Below, piece by piece: positions 1 through 9,629 of a stretch of DNA of 60,827 nucleotides. Source of the stretch: Psychrobacter sp. 4Bb (GTDB lineage: Bacteria; Pseudomonadota; Gammaproteobacteria; Pseudomonadales; Moraxellaceae). Positions within the stretch are counted from its first letter, which is position 1; each line of letters opens with the position of its first letter. The notes beneath the pieces are model-generated. The model had not been told where the DNA came from, searched no databases, and was given only the letters and a program-made list of their open reading frames with translations. Location: positions 1 through 60,827 of the forward strand of contig NZ_PJAS01000062.1 of assembly GCF_002836735.1 (NCBI RefSeq), in the 5' to 3' direction. The translations under genes and the position numbers were made by a program.

Positions 1-4
1 GACA

Positions 5-2467
5 CTACTTGGTTTTACGTGGTGGCAGACCAGTATGCTGAGTCTGGAAATTGCCTTTGCTAACTTTCTTCTTACCCGCCATGCCTTTGCCTGCTGCGCC
101 TTTAGCTGACGCACTGCTGTTTGACGAGCCATTACTACGCTTCACTGAATCATTGCCAACACGGCTATTCTTTTTGCGCGCTGATTGGTAAGTATCTTGC
201 GCGGCATCACGCCCTTCTAAACTGGCGTTAAATGGTGGAATCAAGCAACCACGGTTTTTACCAATCAAGTCACTACGACCCATGTCTTGTAGGGCTTTAC
301 GTAGTAGTACCCAGTTTTTTGGATCATGATAGCGCAAGAACGCTTTATGCAGTTTGCGCTGCTTGCCAGACTTGACGATATCCATGTCACCTTCATCACG
401 GCTGACCTTATGTAGCGGATCTTTGTGCGTGTGGTACATGGTAGTCGCGGTCGCCATTGGGCTTGGATAAAATGCCTGTACTTGGTCAGCACGGTAGCCA
501 TTACTTTTGAGCCAAAGCGCAAGGTTCATCATATCTTCATCTTTGGTACCCGGATGGGCGGCGATGAAGTAAGGAATCAGATATTGCTCTTTGCCTGCTT
601 CTTGGCTGAACTGTTCAAACATGGCTTTGAACTGATCATAGCTGCCCATGCCAGGTTTCATCATCTTCGATAGCACACCTTCTTCAGAGTGCTCAGGCGC
701 AATCTTGAGGTAACCACCGACGTGATGACTGACCAATTCTTTCACATATTCAGGATCTTTTACTGCCAAGTCATAACGTAAGCCTGAAGCAATCAGGATT
801 TTTTTCACGCCTTTGATATCACGGGCTTTGCGATATAGCTTGGTTAAGTTACTGTGATCGGTGATTAGGTTTTCGCAGACGTCAGGATAGACACAAGACG
901 GCTTACGACAGTTCTTCTCAATTGTCTCGTCTTTACAGCTGAGGCGATACATATTGGCAGTAGGGCCACCAAGGTCAGATATCACGCCAGTAAAGTTCGG
1001 TGCGGTATCACGAATCGCTTCTACTTCGCGCAAGATTGAATCTTCTGAACGGCTCTGGATAATGCGGCCTTCATGCTCAGTGATCGAGCAGAAAGTACAA
1101 CCACCAAAACAGCCACGCATGATATTGACCGAAAACTTAATCATGTCATAAGCAGGGATACGCGCATCGCCATAGCTTGGATGCGGCAGGCGTGCGTACG
1201 GCAAGTCAAACACATAATCCATCTCTTCTGTCGAGAGTGGAATCGGTGGTGGGTTGAGCCAAACATCAATAGAGGTATGCGAGTTACCAGCACCGCTACT
1301 ATGACGCTGCACGAGCGCACGGGCGTTACCCGGATTGGTCTCTAGATGTAAGATACGACTTGCATGAGCATAAAGCACAGGGTCAGATTTGACATGCTCG
1401 TAATCAGGCAGACGAATGACAGTTTTTTCACGTGGTGGCATTTTTAGCTTATGCTTACGTGCGGTCATTGGCTTATCAAAGCCGCGCATTTGTACCACTT
1501 GCGTCTCTTCATCGACTTGTTCAGCGTTGATAACTTTATTAGCAACTGGTTCTGCGACAAAGCCTTTATACTGTGACGACATTGATGAAATGGACGACGG
1601 CATGGCTTGCCCAACAGGCGAGTCAGATGGCTTATCTTGCTCAATTGAACAGCTATCAACGTCTTCGGTCATCACATAAGGGTTGATGATTGGATCGACA
1701 CGGCCAACGGTATCGACATCATTACTGGCGACTTCTGTCATGTCCGATTGCCAATGACGGCGAGTCGGTGTCAATAAATAAGCCGTACCACGCAGTTTAC
1801 TCATCTGCTCAAAGCTATAGCCTTTAGACAGACCATGTACCACATCGACGATCGCACGCTCAGCATTACCATATAATAAGACATCAGCACGCGCATCCAG
1901 CAGGATACTACGGCGGACTTTGTCTGACCAATAATCATAATGAGCGATACGGCGTAGACTGCCTTCAATGCCGCCTAAGATAATAGGCACATCAGGATAG
2001 GCTTCACGGCAGCGCTGGCTATAGACGATAGCTGCGCGGTCAGGGCGCTTATTAGCCACGTTGCCAGGAGAGTAGGCATCATCACTACGGATTTTACGAT
2101 CGGCGGTATAGCGGTTGATCATACTATCCATATTGCCAGCGGTCACGCCGTACGCATAGACAGGTTTGCCAAGCTCCATAAAGGCGTCTTTGCTCTTCCA
2201 ATCAGGCTGCGCGATAATACCGACGCGAAAGCCTTGTGACTCAAGCAAGCGACCGATAATCGCCATACCAAAGCTTGGGTGATCGACATAGGCATCGCCT
2301 GAGATGATGATAACGTCACAAGCATCCCAGCCCAGATCGTCCATTTCTTTGCGGCTCATCGGCAGATAAGGCGCTGGCTCGTAGCAGCTCGCCCAGTGTT
2401 TGTCATAATCATAAAGTGGCTTGGTGCCTTGCTTAAAGGCAGTGCGGGCGATGGTATCGGCAGACAT
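5..2467 (-). CDS. YgiQ family radical SAM protein
   Basis: An 820-residue radical SAM enzyme of the YgiQ/UPF0313 family. The family has an N-terminal B12-binding-like region and a central radical SAM domain; its substrate is not established. The cluster-binding cysteines are visible as CxxxCxxC at about C453, C457 and C460, after a conserved [12 protein letters not shown] stretch. The protein is longer than the roughly 740 residues usual in enterics. The excess includes a polar, Ser/Asp-rich insertion at about residues 245-330 and a Lys/Ser/Gly-rich tail after about 765, both probably disordered. It starts with ATG at the right end and stops almost at the window edge. It is transcribed away from the amt region and has no operon partner in view. 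Family assignment is firm, function is not. Confidence 0.93.
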   Translation of the reverse strand: MSADTIARTAFKQGTKPLYDYDKHWASCYEPAPYLPMSRKEMDDLGWDACDVIIISGDAYVDHPSFGMAIIGRLLESQGFRVGIIAQPDWKSKDAFMELGKPVYAYGVTAGNMDSMINRYTADRKIRSDDAYSPGNVANKRPDRAAIVYSQRCREAYPDVPIILGGIEGSLRRIAHYDYWSDKVRRSILLDARADVLLYGNAERAIVDVVHGLSKGYSFEQMSKLRGTAYLLTPTRRHWQSDMTEVASNDVDTVGRVDPIINPYVMTEDVDSCSIEQDKPSDSPVGQAMPSSISSMSSQYKGFVAEPVANKVINAEQVDEETQVVQMRGFDKPMTARKHKLKMPPREKTVIRLPDYEHVKSDPVLYAHASRILHLETNPGNARALVQRHSSGAGNSHTSIDVWLNPPPIPLSTEEMDYVFDLPYARLPHPSYGDARIPAYDMIKFSVNIMRGCFGGCTFCSITEHEGRIIQSRSEDSILREVEAIRDTAPNFTGVISDLGGPTANMYRLSCKDETIEKNCRKPSCVYPDVCENLITDHSNLTKLYRKARDIKGVKKILIASGLRYDLAVKDPEYVKELVSHHVGGYLKIAPEHSEEGVLSKMMKPGMGSYDQFKAMFEQFSQEAGKEQYLIPYFIAAHPGTKDEDMMNLALWLKSNGYRADQVQAFYPSPMATATTMYHTHKDPLHKVSRDEGDMDIVKSGKQRKLHKAFLRYHDPKNWVLLRKALQDMGRSDLIGKNRGCLIPPFNASLEGRDAAQDTYQSARKKNSRVGNDSVKRSNGSSNSSASAKGAAGKGMAGKKKVSKGNFQTQHTGLPPRKTK

Positions 2468-2892
2468 GGGCGGACCTGTTAATTAGAAAATGGCACTAAA
2501 AATACAACCTTTATTCATCATTGATGATAAAGGCTGATTTAAAAGGGCTCATTTTAACATGAATCACCTTCACTATGCGACCTATTCTATGAGTGGTGAT
2601 TGCCGATAAGTTATTGATAGCGCGAGATAAACTGCTTATGCAAAGTGAGCTGCTAGCATAGTAAGATAATAGCAAAAATAGCTTAGCTATAACTGTTACG
2701 TTATTAGTTTCATCACTAATTTTATAAAGGTTATTATCAACTCTATAGAATTTCCTTTTAACAATCATTCTTTATCCTATTTCAACTTTTAGCCACGTCC
2801 ACGCAAGCATAATTATCAAAATACCGACTTAGCTGATACTGGTCATTTGTTTTCTTATATTTATGACTTTCTTTAACTTCTCATAGTAGGTT
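2468..2892. other. Intergenic region between ygiQ and amt
   Basis: This AT-rich spacer separates two divergent genes and should carry the ygiQ promoter and upstream activator sites for amt. An 85-codon minus-strand frame (2511-2768) lies here, but it has no convincing ribosome site or recognisable domain and I do not call it a gene. I looked for an NtrC-type dyad (TGCAC..GTGCA) upstream of the sigma-54 promoter and did not find a clear one. Confidence 0.5.
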
Positions 2893-2907
2893 TGGCACAG
2901 GTTTTGC
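2893..2907 (+). promoter_or_regulatory. Sigma-54 (RpoN) promoter of amt
   Basis: TGGCAC, five bases, then TTGC gives the exact -24/-12 spacing of sigma-54 promoters. Transcription would start near 2919, leaving about 80 nt of leader before the amt start codon at 3000. Sigma-54 control through NtrB/NtrC is the usual arrangement for ammonium transporters, so context and motif agree. Confidence 0.85.
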
Positions 2908-2999
2908 TCCACCCTTATTAGGGCTTATTTGTGTGCATTAATGAGTAAAAATAGTGCACCGATAAAATTTGAACGGCTAGATAAGTGTTTGGAGATAAA

Positions 3000-4397
3000 A
3001 TGAGAACATCATCTGTTGGACTGGACACGATAAAGACATTATTAAAACTATTACAACCATTAAAACTATCGCTAAGCAATAGGCTGATGCTAAGTACATT
3101 ATCGTTTGCAATGATGGGTAGCGCCCAAGCTGCGGAGGCCGAGACATTGACCGTGGCACAGTTGCTCGAATATCAAAATATCGCTTGGATTATCTGGGGC
3201 GGGGTATTGGTGTTCTTTATGCAGGCAGGTTTTGCTCTACTTGAGAGTGGATCAGTACGAGCGAAAAATGCGGTAAACGTGATGATGAAAAACTATACTG
3301 ATATGTGTATCGGCGGTCTAGCATTCTATTTGGTCGGTTTCGGGCTGATGATGGGTACTAATCACTCCGGATTCGTCGGTACGGATCACTTTATGCCAGT
3401 CGCGTTGTCCAATATGGACTGGGCACTGATGTTCTTTCAGATGATGTTTGCAGCGACAGCGGTGACCATTGCTAGTGGTGCAATGGCAGAGCGCGTCTCC
3501 TTTATTGGTTATGCGGTGGCCGCCTGTTTGATTTGCTTGTTTATCTATCCTGTGTTTGCTAGCTGGGTATGGGGCGGTTATTTCGGCGGTACTGGTTGGC
3601 TAGCTGAGCTTGGTTTTATTGATTTTGCTGGGTCTACTGTCGTGCATTCTATCGGTGGTTGGTTGGCCTTGGCAGGTATCTTGGTCATTGGCCCAAGATT
3701 AGGTCGCTTTGCCCCTGATGGCACACCAAGACTCATCGCAGGGCATAACATGACGTTGCTGGCGTTAGGCGGATTTATCCTATGGTTTGGTTGGTTCGGC
3801 TTCAATGCTGGATCGACGTTATCTATCACCGGCAATATTGGTTTAATCGCAGTCAATACTTTTGTCGCAGCAGTCAGTGCGGTGGTGAGCTATATGCTTA
3901 TCTCCCGATCGCTCAACAAAGCCATTTTGCTGAGCGATAGTGTCAATGCCAGTTTGATTGGTCTGGTATCGATTACTGCAGGCTGTGCGACCACAACACC
4001 TGTCTTCGCTATCGTTATTGGCGGGGTTGCTTCCGTAGTATATATCTTATCGTCGCAAGCGCTATTAAAATTTAAGGTAGACGATGTGGTTTCGGCAGTG
4101 GCAGTACATGGCTTTGGCGGGGCATGGGGTACGCTCGCTGCAGGATTGTTTTATACAGGAGATTTGTTTAACTTATCGCGTCTTGGTGTACAAGCGCTGG
4201 GTGTCAGCGTGGCGTTAGGCTGGGGACTGGGATTGGGGCTAGTGATGTATAAGCTGATTGATCTAAGCTTCGGGTTAAAAGCAAGCCGCTTACATGAGCA
4301 GCGAGGCCTTGATTATACCGAGCATGCAGAGCTTGGTTACCCTGAGTTCCAGAAGCAAATGTTTGATTCCAAGAGTTTAACTGAGCGGCATTTATAG
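3000..4397 (+). CDS. amt: Ammonium transporter (Amt family)
   Basis: An inner-membrane ammonium channel of the Amt/MEP/Rh family, 465 residues. An N-terminal signal-like segment ends near AQAAEAET and is followed by eleven predicted membrane helices. The family stretch SVRAKNAVNVMMKNYTDM and the late HGFGGAWGT motif with its pore histidine are both present. The open frame extends upstream to a GTG at 2985, but GGAG at 2991-2994 sits five bases before the ATG at 3000, which I take as the start. It lies behind a sigma-54 promoter, so it is probably induced by nitrogen limitation. Unusually, no glnK (PII) gene is adjacent. Instead an unknown 213-codon gene follows after 10 nt, probably in the same transcript. 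Confidence 0.95.
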   Translation: MRTSSVGLDTIKTLLKLLQPLKLSLSNRLMLSTLSFAMMGSAQAAEAETLTVAQLLEYQNIAWIIWGGVLVFFMQAGFALLESGSVRAKNAVNVMMKNYTDMCIGGLAFYLVGFGLMMGTNHSGFVGTDHFMPVALSNMDWALMFFQMMFAATAVTIASGAMAERVSFIGYAVAACLICLFIYPVFASWVWGGYFGGTGWLAELGFIDFAGSTVVHSIGGWLALAGILVIGPRLGRFAPDGTPRLIAGHNMTLLALGGFILWFGWFGFNAGSTLSITGNIGLIAVNTFVAAVSAVVSYMLISRSLNKAILLSDSVNASLIGLVSITAGCATTTPVFAIVIGGVASVVYILSSQALLKFKVDDVVSAVAVHGFGGAWGTLAAGLFYTGDLFNLSRLGVQALGVSVALGWGLGLGLVMYKLIDLSFGLKASRLHEQRGLDYTEHAELGYPEFQKQMFDSKSLTERHL

Positions 4398-4407
4398 GAG
4401 AGAGCTG

Positions 4408-5049
4408 ATGAACATTGATACTCAATCCGTAGACCAAGCTGTGACTGCAATGGCAGAAGTGCTTGCCGAATATTTGCATCCTGAAGAGGTGCGACTGCTT
4501 AAATCGCAGTGGCAGCGATACTCAACGGTCTCTGTGAAAATGATGCAGCAGTGCGTCTTGGATGCGACAAGGCGCTATCCTGAGCTGCAAGCTTATAAGT
4601 CTGATATTAGAAAAGGCTTCTGGGCTACCTTGCAAGCGGACAGTCAGCAAACAGTCGAGGCTGACAGTCACAATAGCCATAATGGTCATAATAAAGCAAT
4701 CAAAGTGCCAGTTCCTGTCTCTGAGTTGGTTTTGGCGTTTTATAACGTTATAGAAGCGCTGCGCAGTCAGCTATCAGAAATAGAAAGTCGCAACTTATTT
4801 CTGACCATGCACCAAACTGTTTCGCAAGAACGCACCTTCAAAGGGCATAGTCTTAACATCAGTCAGTTTTTAGAAGGCAATCGCCCGTCCGTACCTGATA
4901 ACGAGCACCTGTTAAATAATTTGATGCAGTTGGCTTATGTATGTTTATGCGATGTTGCAGGCCCTGTCGAAGCAGATGAGATGATGTTTCGAGCGGCAGA
5001 GAAGGCGAAACAAAATTACCCGAAAACATTGGTCGAAAAGTTATTCTAA
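4408..5049 (+). CDS. Hypothetical protein co-transcribed with amt
   Basis: A 213-residue soluble protein that I do not recognise. It has no signal peptide or membrane helix and appears mostly helical. A central His/Asn-rich stretch (DSHNSHNGHNK, about residues 87-97) looks like a flexible or metal-binding linker between two helical halves. The start is an ATG with AGGAGAG just upstream, ten bases after the amt stop, so it is almost certainly in the amt transcript and under the same sigma-54 promoter. That position is normally taken by a PII protein, but PII features (about 112 residues, T-loop tyrosine) are absent. It may be an accessory factor for ammonium uptake or nitrogen sensing; that is inference from position only. 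Confidence 0.85.
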   Translation: MNIDTQSVDQAVTAMAEVLAEYLHPEEVRLLKSQWQRYSTVSVKMMQQCVLDATRRYPELQAYKSDIRKGFWATLQADSQQTVEADSHNSHNGHNKAIKVPVPVSELVLAFYNVIEALRSQLSEIESRNLFLTMHQTVSQERTFKGHSLNISQFLEGNRPSVPDNEHLLNNLMQLAYVCLCDVAGPVEADEMMFRAAEKAKQNYPKTLVEKLF

Positions 5050-5059
5050 GATATTAAGC

Positions 5060-5104
5060 AGGCACGTTACGGTTGGGTACGAAATACCTTTCGATAACGT
5101 GCCT
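5060..5104 (+). terminator. Hairpin after the amt operon
   Basis: A 10-bp stem, AGGCACGTTA (5060-5069) with TAACGTGCCT (5095-5104), encloses a smaller GGTA/TACC hairpin. Only a weak U-tract follows (TATTAT), so termination efficiency is uncertain. It lies between the converging amt operon and the lipoprotein gene. Confidence 0.55.
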
Positions 5105-5201
5105 TATTATAAAGGGGCTCTTATAACGTAGCTTTCATTATGTAGCTTTCATGGCGTGCCTTGATACTAGACGATGAACTGTCTGATAGTATGTTAGCTA
5201 T

Positions 5202-5951
5202 CTAATCTAATAACTGAAGCGGGAAAGTTATTACGTCAAAGGCGAGGGCGAAGGGTAGCAGGACTAGCTTCTGTGCGCCATTTGGACCGCTACGAGTGAC
5301 GACATCCTGCTGAGTCTGTGTATAAAAACTCACCGTATATGGTTTGGTCAATGCGCGATAGTTTGACTGAATTAACCCTAAGTTACTAACTTGCGGATAG
5401 ATAGCGCCTTTGACAGGAACGCTAAAACAAAAGCGCTGAGCATTGATACGTTGATCACTCGCTGAGGTGCACTCTTTACCATTATTTTGCAAAAAGAACT
5501 GATAGTCTGAGCGTCCAAATTCATCTTTTAATTTGGCATAAGACAGTTTCATCTCACCTTGGAAGTACCCATCATTATTGGGTACATGAAAGCTCATGTC
5601 GTTATCCACTTGAATATTTTTTTGCGTGAGGTTACTCAGTAAGTTCACCATTTCTGTCCCACCTTGGGTGAGGACGTAGCTGTTTTTTTCTCCTACGATA
5701 ACCATTGACGCGTTTGGCATTTTTGGTAACGCCTGCGCAGGACGACCAAAAGCAACAATTTGATCTTCAGACAGTATTTGCTTCGTTGTGTTTGTAGTGA
5801 TATGTCCGCTATTTTCTAATAGTGAGCTGGTCGCACAGCCTGAGCTGGCTAGTACCGCAGCAAACAAAGCACCTGCTATTACCATTTTTGGATTTGATCG
5901 TTTGAGTAACGCTTGCGTGTTCTTGTTAGCAGCGTTTGTGTTGTTAGTCAT
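5202..5951 (-). CDS. Putative outer-membrane lipoprotein of unknown function
   Basis: A 249-residue lipoprotein. After a polar, basic N-terminus comes a hydrophobic segment and a lipobox ASSGC with the lipidated cysteine at residue 39. The N-terminal region is long for a lipoprotein, but AAGGAAG lies eight bases before this ATG, supporting it. An alternative start at Met23 would give a conventional signal length. The mature part has two cysteines (KECTS and QRFCFS) that could pair, and ends in a hydrophobic LLPFALAFDVITFPLQLL segment that may insert in or lie on the membrane. I do not recognise a named domain. It faces the amt operon tail-to-tail, and the next upstream gene is the Lrp regulator. 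Confidence 0.85.
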   Translation of the reverse strand: MTNNTNAANKNTQALLKRSNPKMVIAGALFAAVLASSGCATSSLLENSGHITTNTTKQILSEDQIVAFGRPAQALPKMPNASMVIVGEKNSYVLTQGGTEMVNLLSNLTQKNIQVDNDMSFHVPNNDGYFQGEMKLSYAKLKDEFGRSDYQFFLQNNGKECTSASDQRINAQRFCFSVPVKGAIYPQVSNLGLIQSNYRALTKPYTVSFYTQTQQDVVTRSGPNGAQKLVLLPFALAFDVITFPLQLLD

Positions 5952-6112
5952 GGTTGGGCTTCCTTGTCTAAAAAATAGGCTTATGAATCAGCTATTAGAA
6001 TTTAATTTCCATCGAACGTTTAACGGTATCGTACAGGGTTCAGAGGCAACTTAGCTACTTATCATCCATTGCCATATGATCTGTAAATTTAGCTGAGACT
6101 GTTAAATTATAA

Positions 6113-6580
6113 TTAATCTAGGGTGATTTTAGTTCCACTCTTAGTAAAGTTCATCACAAACTGGCTTTTGAAGTTGCGCACATTATTTTCGTAAGTCAGT
6201 AAGCTGCGGGTGAACTGATGATAGTCACTCATGTTTTTTGCATTGACCATCAACATAAAATCAAAATCGCCCGATACTTCATAGCAGCTCATGATTCGTG
6301 ATTGCGCATCCATCAGGCGCTCAAACCGATGCTGCATTGAGGTATTAGAGCGCTCCATTTCTATCATTACCACTGCTGTCAGACCGTAGCCCACTTTGTC
6401 AGGATTGACGATGGCTACTTGTTTGGTAATCACGTCATTATCTATTAGCGCTTGTATACGCCGCTGCGCCGTCGCAATGGATACATGCACTCGCTCTGCA
6501 ACAGTTTTAAGCGGTAATGTCGCATCATCTTGCAGCAAGTTCAAAATAGCTTTATCAATATTATCTAAAGTATGGCTCAT
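6113..6580 (-). CDS. Lrp/AsnC family transcriptional regulator
   Basis: A 155-residue feast/famine regulator. The N-terminal winged helix-turn-helix is clear (LDNIDKAILNLLQDDA, then TVAERVHVSIATAQRRIQALI). A C-terminal RAM/AsnC ligand-binding domain follows, including YEVSGDFDFMLMVNAKNM. Length is typical of the family. AAGGA lies nine bases before the ATG. It is divergent from the RarD-type exporter gene, with about 240 bp between the starts. Lrp-type regulators often control a neighbouring amino acid exporter, so this one may regulate both itself and the transporter; that pairing is inference. Confidence 0.93.
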   Translation of the reverse strand: MSHTLDNIDKAILNLLQDDATLPLKTVAERVHVSIATAQRRIQALIDNDVITKQVAIVNPDKVGYGLTAVVMIEMERSNTSMQHRFERLMDAQSRIMSCYEVSGDFDFMLMVNAKNMSDYHQFTRSLLTYENNVRNFKSQFVMNFTKSGTKITLD

Positions 6581-6822
6581 ATCAGAACATCCTTAATAGC
6601 AGAGTTTTCTATCGATTTTTATAAATATTATCACTAAAAATACTAATATAAGAAAATAATGATTTATATGATACCTATTTGAGATATTTATTCATCAATG
6701 AACTTATATAGAGATAATATATCAAATTACCCTAGTAAAATAGACCATACAAATCAGAGCTGCTTTAAAAAAAGAGCTAACAATTGGTTGTTTATCATCT
6801 ATTAATAGCTACGGTGCCTATC
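6581..6822. promoter_or_regulatory. Divergent lrp / rarD control region
   Basis: A 240-bp, very AT-rich spacer between two divergent starts. It contains repeated short A/T tracts (for example around 6628-6660 and 6690-6725), as expected of the loosely defined, DNA-wrapping binding sites of Lrp-family proteins. I see no single strong dyad. Promoters for both genes must lie here. Confidence 0.45.
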
Positions 6823-7845
6823 ATGTCTATCTCAATGCTCTCCAATGTATTCGCTAATACGCTAGCAATGACTGTTGCACGTTTGCCACTACCTGCGATT
6901 TGGACGACAGGTAGCGCACAACAACGCACTCTGATACTAGGAGTGTCTTTTGCCATATTATCCAATGTGCTATTTGGCGTACTCTATGCCTATAGCAGTT
7001 TTTTGTCGCCATTATCAGGGACACAAGTTTTTATCTGGCGCATGCTCGCGATGTGGGCAGCGTTGGTCGGATACCTGATGGTAAGTGGACGTCTAGGATT
7101 GCACATCGATAAATTGAAAGTGCTAAGAGGTGCTAAGCAGTGGGCTTGGCTGCTATTACCTACACCAATATTCCTCAGTCAGTTTTGGTTATTTATGTGG
7201 GCGCCAGTGAATGGCCAAGGTGTGCAAACCGCGATGGGGTACTTCTTATTCCCATTAATGATGGTGGTGTTTGGTTGTGTCCTCTTTGGCGAAAAACTAA
7301 GCCGTTTGCAATGGTGGGCAGTGGCCTTTGCTGCATTGGGCGTGGGTAGTGAAGTTATCCGTACGCAAAGTGTCTCTTGGGCGACGCTATGGGTATGCGG
7401 TACGTATCCCGTTTACTACATTTTACGCCGACTGCAGGGAATCGGCGCAGTGACTGGGTTGTTGGTTGATTTAACGATATTTGCGCCCTTTGCGCTAGCT
7501 TACTTGTTCTTTTTTGCCCCAAGTAGTTTGACGCTAGTTAGCGGCTCTGGTTTCTTTATCATGATGCTAGTAGGTTTGGGTGTGCTCAGTGTCTTGGCGA
7601 TGAAGACCAATATTGATGCTAGTCAAATGCTACCAGTCAACGTCTATGGCATGATGAGCTATCTAGAGCCTGCGTTGCTATTTATCTTGGCAGTGACCGT
7701 ACTAGGTAACCCATTTGAGTCAGCGATGATCTATAGCTATGGTCTGATTTGGTTAGGTATTGCATGTCTGATTGCTCATGGTGTTAAGCAATTGCGTCAG
7801 GCTAGTAGAAAGACAGCAGCATCTCTAGAAGAGCAAATGGCATAG
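6823..7845 (+). CDS. rarD: EamA/RarD family transporter
   Basis: An inner-membrane protein of the drug/metabolite transporter superfamily, about 340 residues with some ten predicted helices. The RarD-like pattern is clear: SNVLFGVLYAYSSFL at the start of helix 1, a Trp/Arg pair in QVFIWRML, and an EamA repeat ending in LEPALLFILAVTVLGNP. The family is thought to export metabolites or drugs; the substrate is unknown. The start is uncertain: the frame is open back to a TTG at 6784, and ATGs at 6823, 6835 and 6868 are all possible with weak ribosome sites. It is divergent from an Lrp/AsnC regulator that probably controls it. Confidence 0.85.
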   Translation: MSISMLSNVFANTLAMTVARLPLPAIWTTGSAQQRTLILGVSFAILSNVLFGVLYAYSSFLSPLSGTQVFIWRMLAMWAALVGYLMVSGRLGLHIDKLKVLRGAKQWAWLLLPTPIFLSQFWLFMWAPVNGQGVQTAMGYFLFPLMMVVFGCVLFGEKLSRLQWWAVAFAALGVGSEVIRTQSVSWATLWVCGTYPVYYILRRLQGIGAVTGLLVDLTIFAPFALAYLFFFAPSSLTLVSGSGFFIMMLVGLGVLSVLAMKTNIDASQMLPVNVYGMMSYLEPALLFILAVTVLGNPFESAMIYSYGLIWLGIACLIAHGVKQLRQASRKTAASLEEQMA

Positions 7846-7924
7846 TAGAGTGGATTGCTAAATGCTTGTATGAGTTGTTATTGGTAGCTAAAGCTGGACG
7901 GTAATATTTATAGATATCGTAGAC

Positions 7925-7965
7925 AAAAAAAGGACGGCTCAATATTTACTGAACCGTCCTTTTTG
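7925..7965. terminator. Bidirectional terminator between rarD and smpB
   Basis: A perfect GGACGG/CCGTCC core is flanked by A-run and T-run arms (AAAAAGGACGGCTCA .. TGAACCGTCCTTTTT) around an 8-nt loop. It can terminate rarD on the plus strand and smpB on the minus strand. Confidence 0.88.
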
Positions 7966-7983
7966 ACATAGATTAAATAACGC

Positions 7984-8460
7984 TTAATCTAAATGCTGTT
8001 TGAAACCGCGCTGCTTATCACGTTCCCAGTCACGATCTTTTAGCGTTTTACGCTTGTCATGCTGCTTTTTACCCAAGGCTAGGCCAATTTGGCATTTCAC
8101 CAATGAGTTTTTCCAATAGCAAGACAATGGCACACAAGCATAACCTTTCTGGTTGATTGCCCCAGATAATTTTTCGATCTCACGACGGTTTAGCAGCAGT
8201 TTACGGGTACGAATACTGTCTGGACTAACGTGCGTTGAGCTCGATAGCAATGGCTGAATGTGCGCACCAAACAAGAAAGCTTCGTTATTGCGGAATATGA
8301 CGTACGCTTCAGTAATCGTCATTTTTCCTGCGCGAATGGCTTTTACTTCCCAACCTTGTAATGCCAGTCCTGCCTCAAAGGTTTCTTCGATAAAATACTC
8401 ATGACGCGCCTTTTTATTGGCGCAAATCTGATTATCTGGCTTTTTTGATTTTTTTGACAT
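7984..8460 (-). CDS. smpB: SsrA-binding protein SmpB
   Basis: The tmRNA partner protein needed for trans-translation, which rescues ribosomes stalled on broken messages. It has 158 residues, a standard length. The OB-fold core is recognisable from [25 protein letters not shown] onward, including the EAFLFGAHI segment. The basic C-terminal tail that enters the ribosomal decoding channel ends [20 protein letters not shown] is placed four bases before the ATG. No ssrA gene lies next to it in this window. Confidence 0.98.
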   Translation of the reverse strand: MSKKSKKPDNQICANKKARHEYFIEETFEAGLALQGWEVKAIRAGKMTITEAYVIFRNNEAFLFGAHIQPLLSSSTHVSPDSIRTRKLLLNRREIEKLSGAINQKGYACVPLSCYWKNSLVKCQIGLALGKKQHDKRKTLKDRDWERDKQRGFKQHLD

Positions 8461-8660
8461 AATTTCTCCATAAGGATGACCTAAAACGCAGGCTCCTTAT
8501 TTAATCAGTCCCACTAATTCCTCATCTTAATCCAATAACTGGTCTTGTTTTTTATTTCGATTATGAGATGGATGAGTCGAACTACCTATTGTATCAAAGC
8601 CTCTGATGAAAAGGTAAATCAGCTGTTAGGACAAATGTAGCAGATAAGTATTAAGTTTGA

Positions 8661-9230
<570 letters not shown>

Positions 9231-9307
9231 AAGACGCTGTATCAAAGATATGCTGCTAGCACTTGCTAAAATAGTAAGGAGCAGCCATATATGACTGATA
9301 TAAGTAA

Positions 9308-9574
<267 letters not shown>

Positions 9575-9629
9575 AGTATTTATAAGCGATTGATGACGTT
9601 TGGGTTTACAACGTTTTAGGGACAACACG

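Noticed and set aside
2511..2768. 85-codon minus-strand frame upstream of amt
   Set aside because: No good ribosome site, no recognisable domain, and it fills a region needed for the two divergent promoters.
2931..2960. GTGCAT..GTGCAC pair as an NtrC-binding dyad
   Set aside because: It is downstream of the sigma-54 promoter, not a proper inverted repeat, and wrongly spaced.
5129..5154. GTAGCTTTCAT repeated twice as a mobile-element footprint
   Set aside because: Only a short direct repeat between two converging genes, with no element between the copies.
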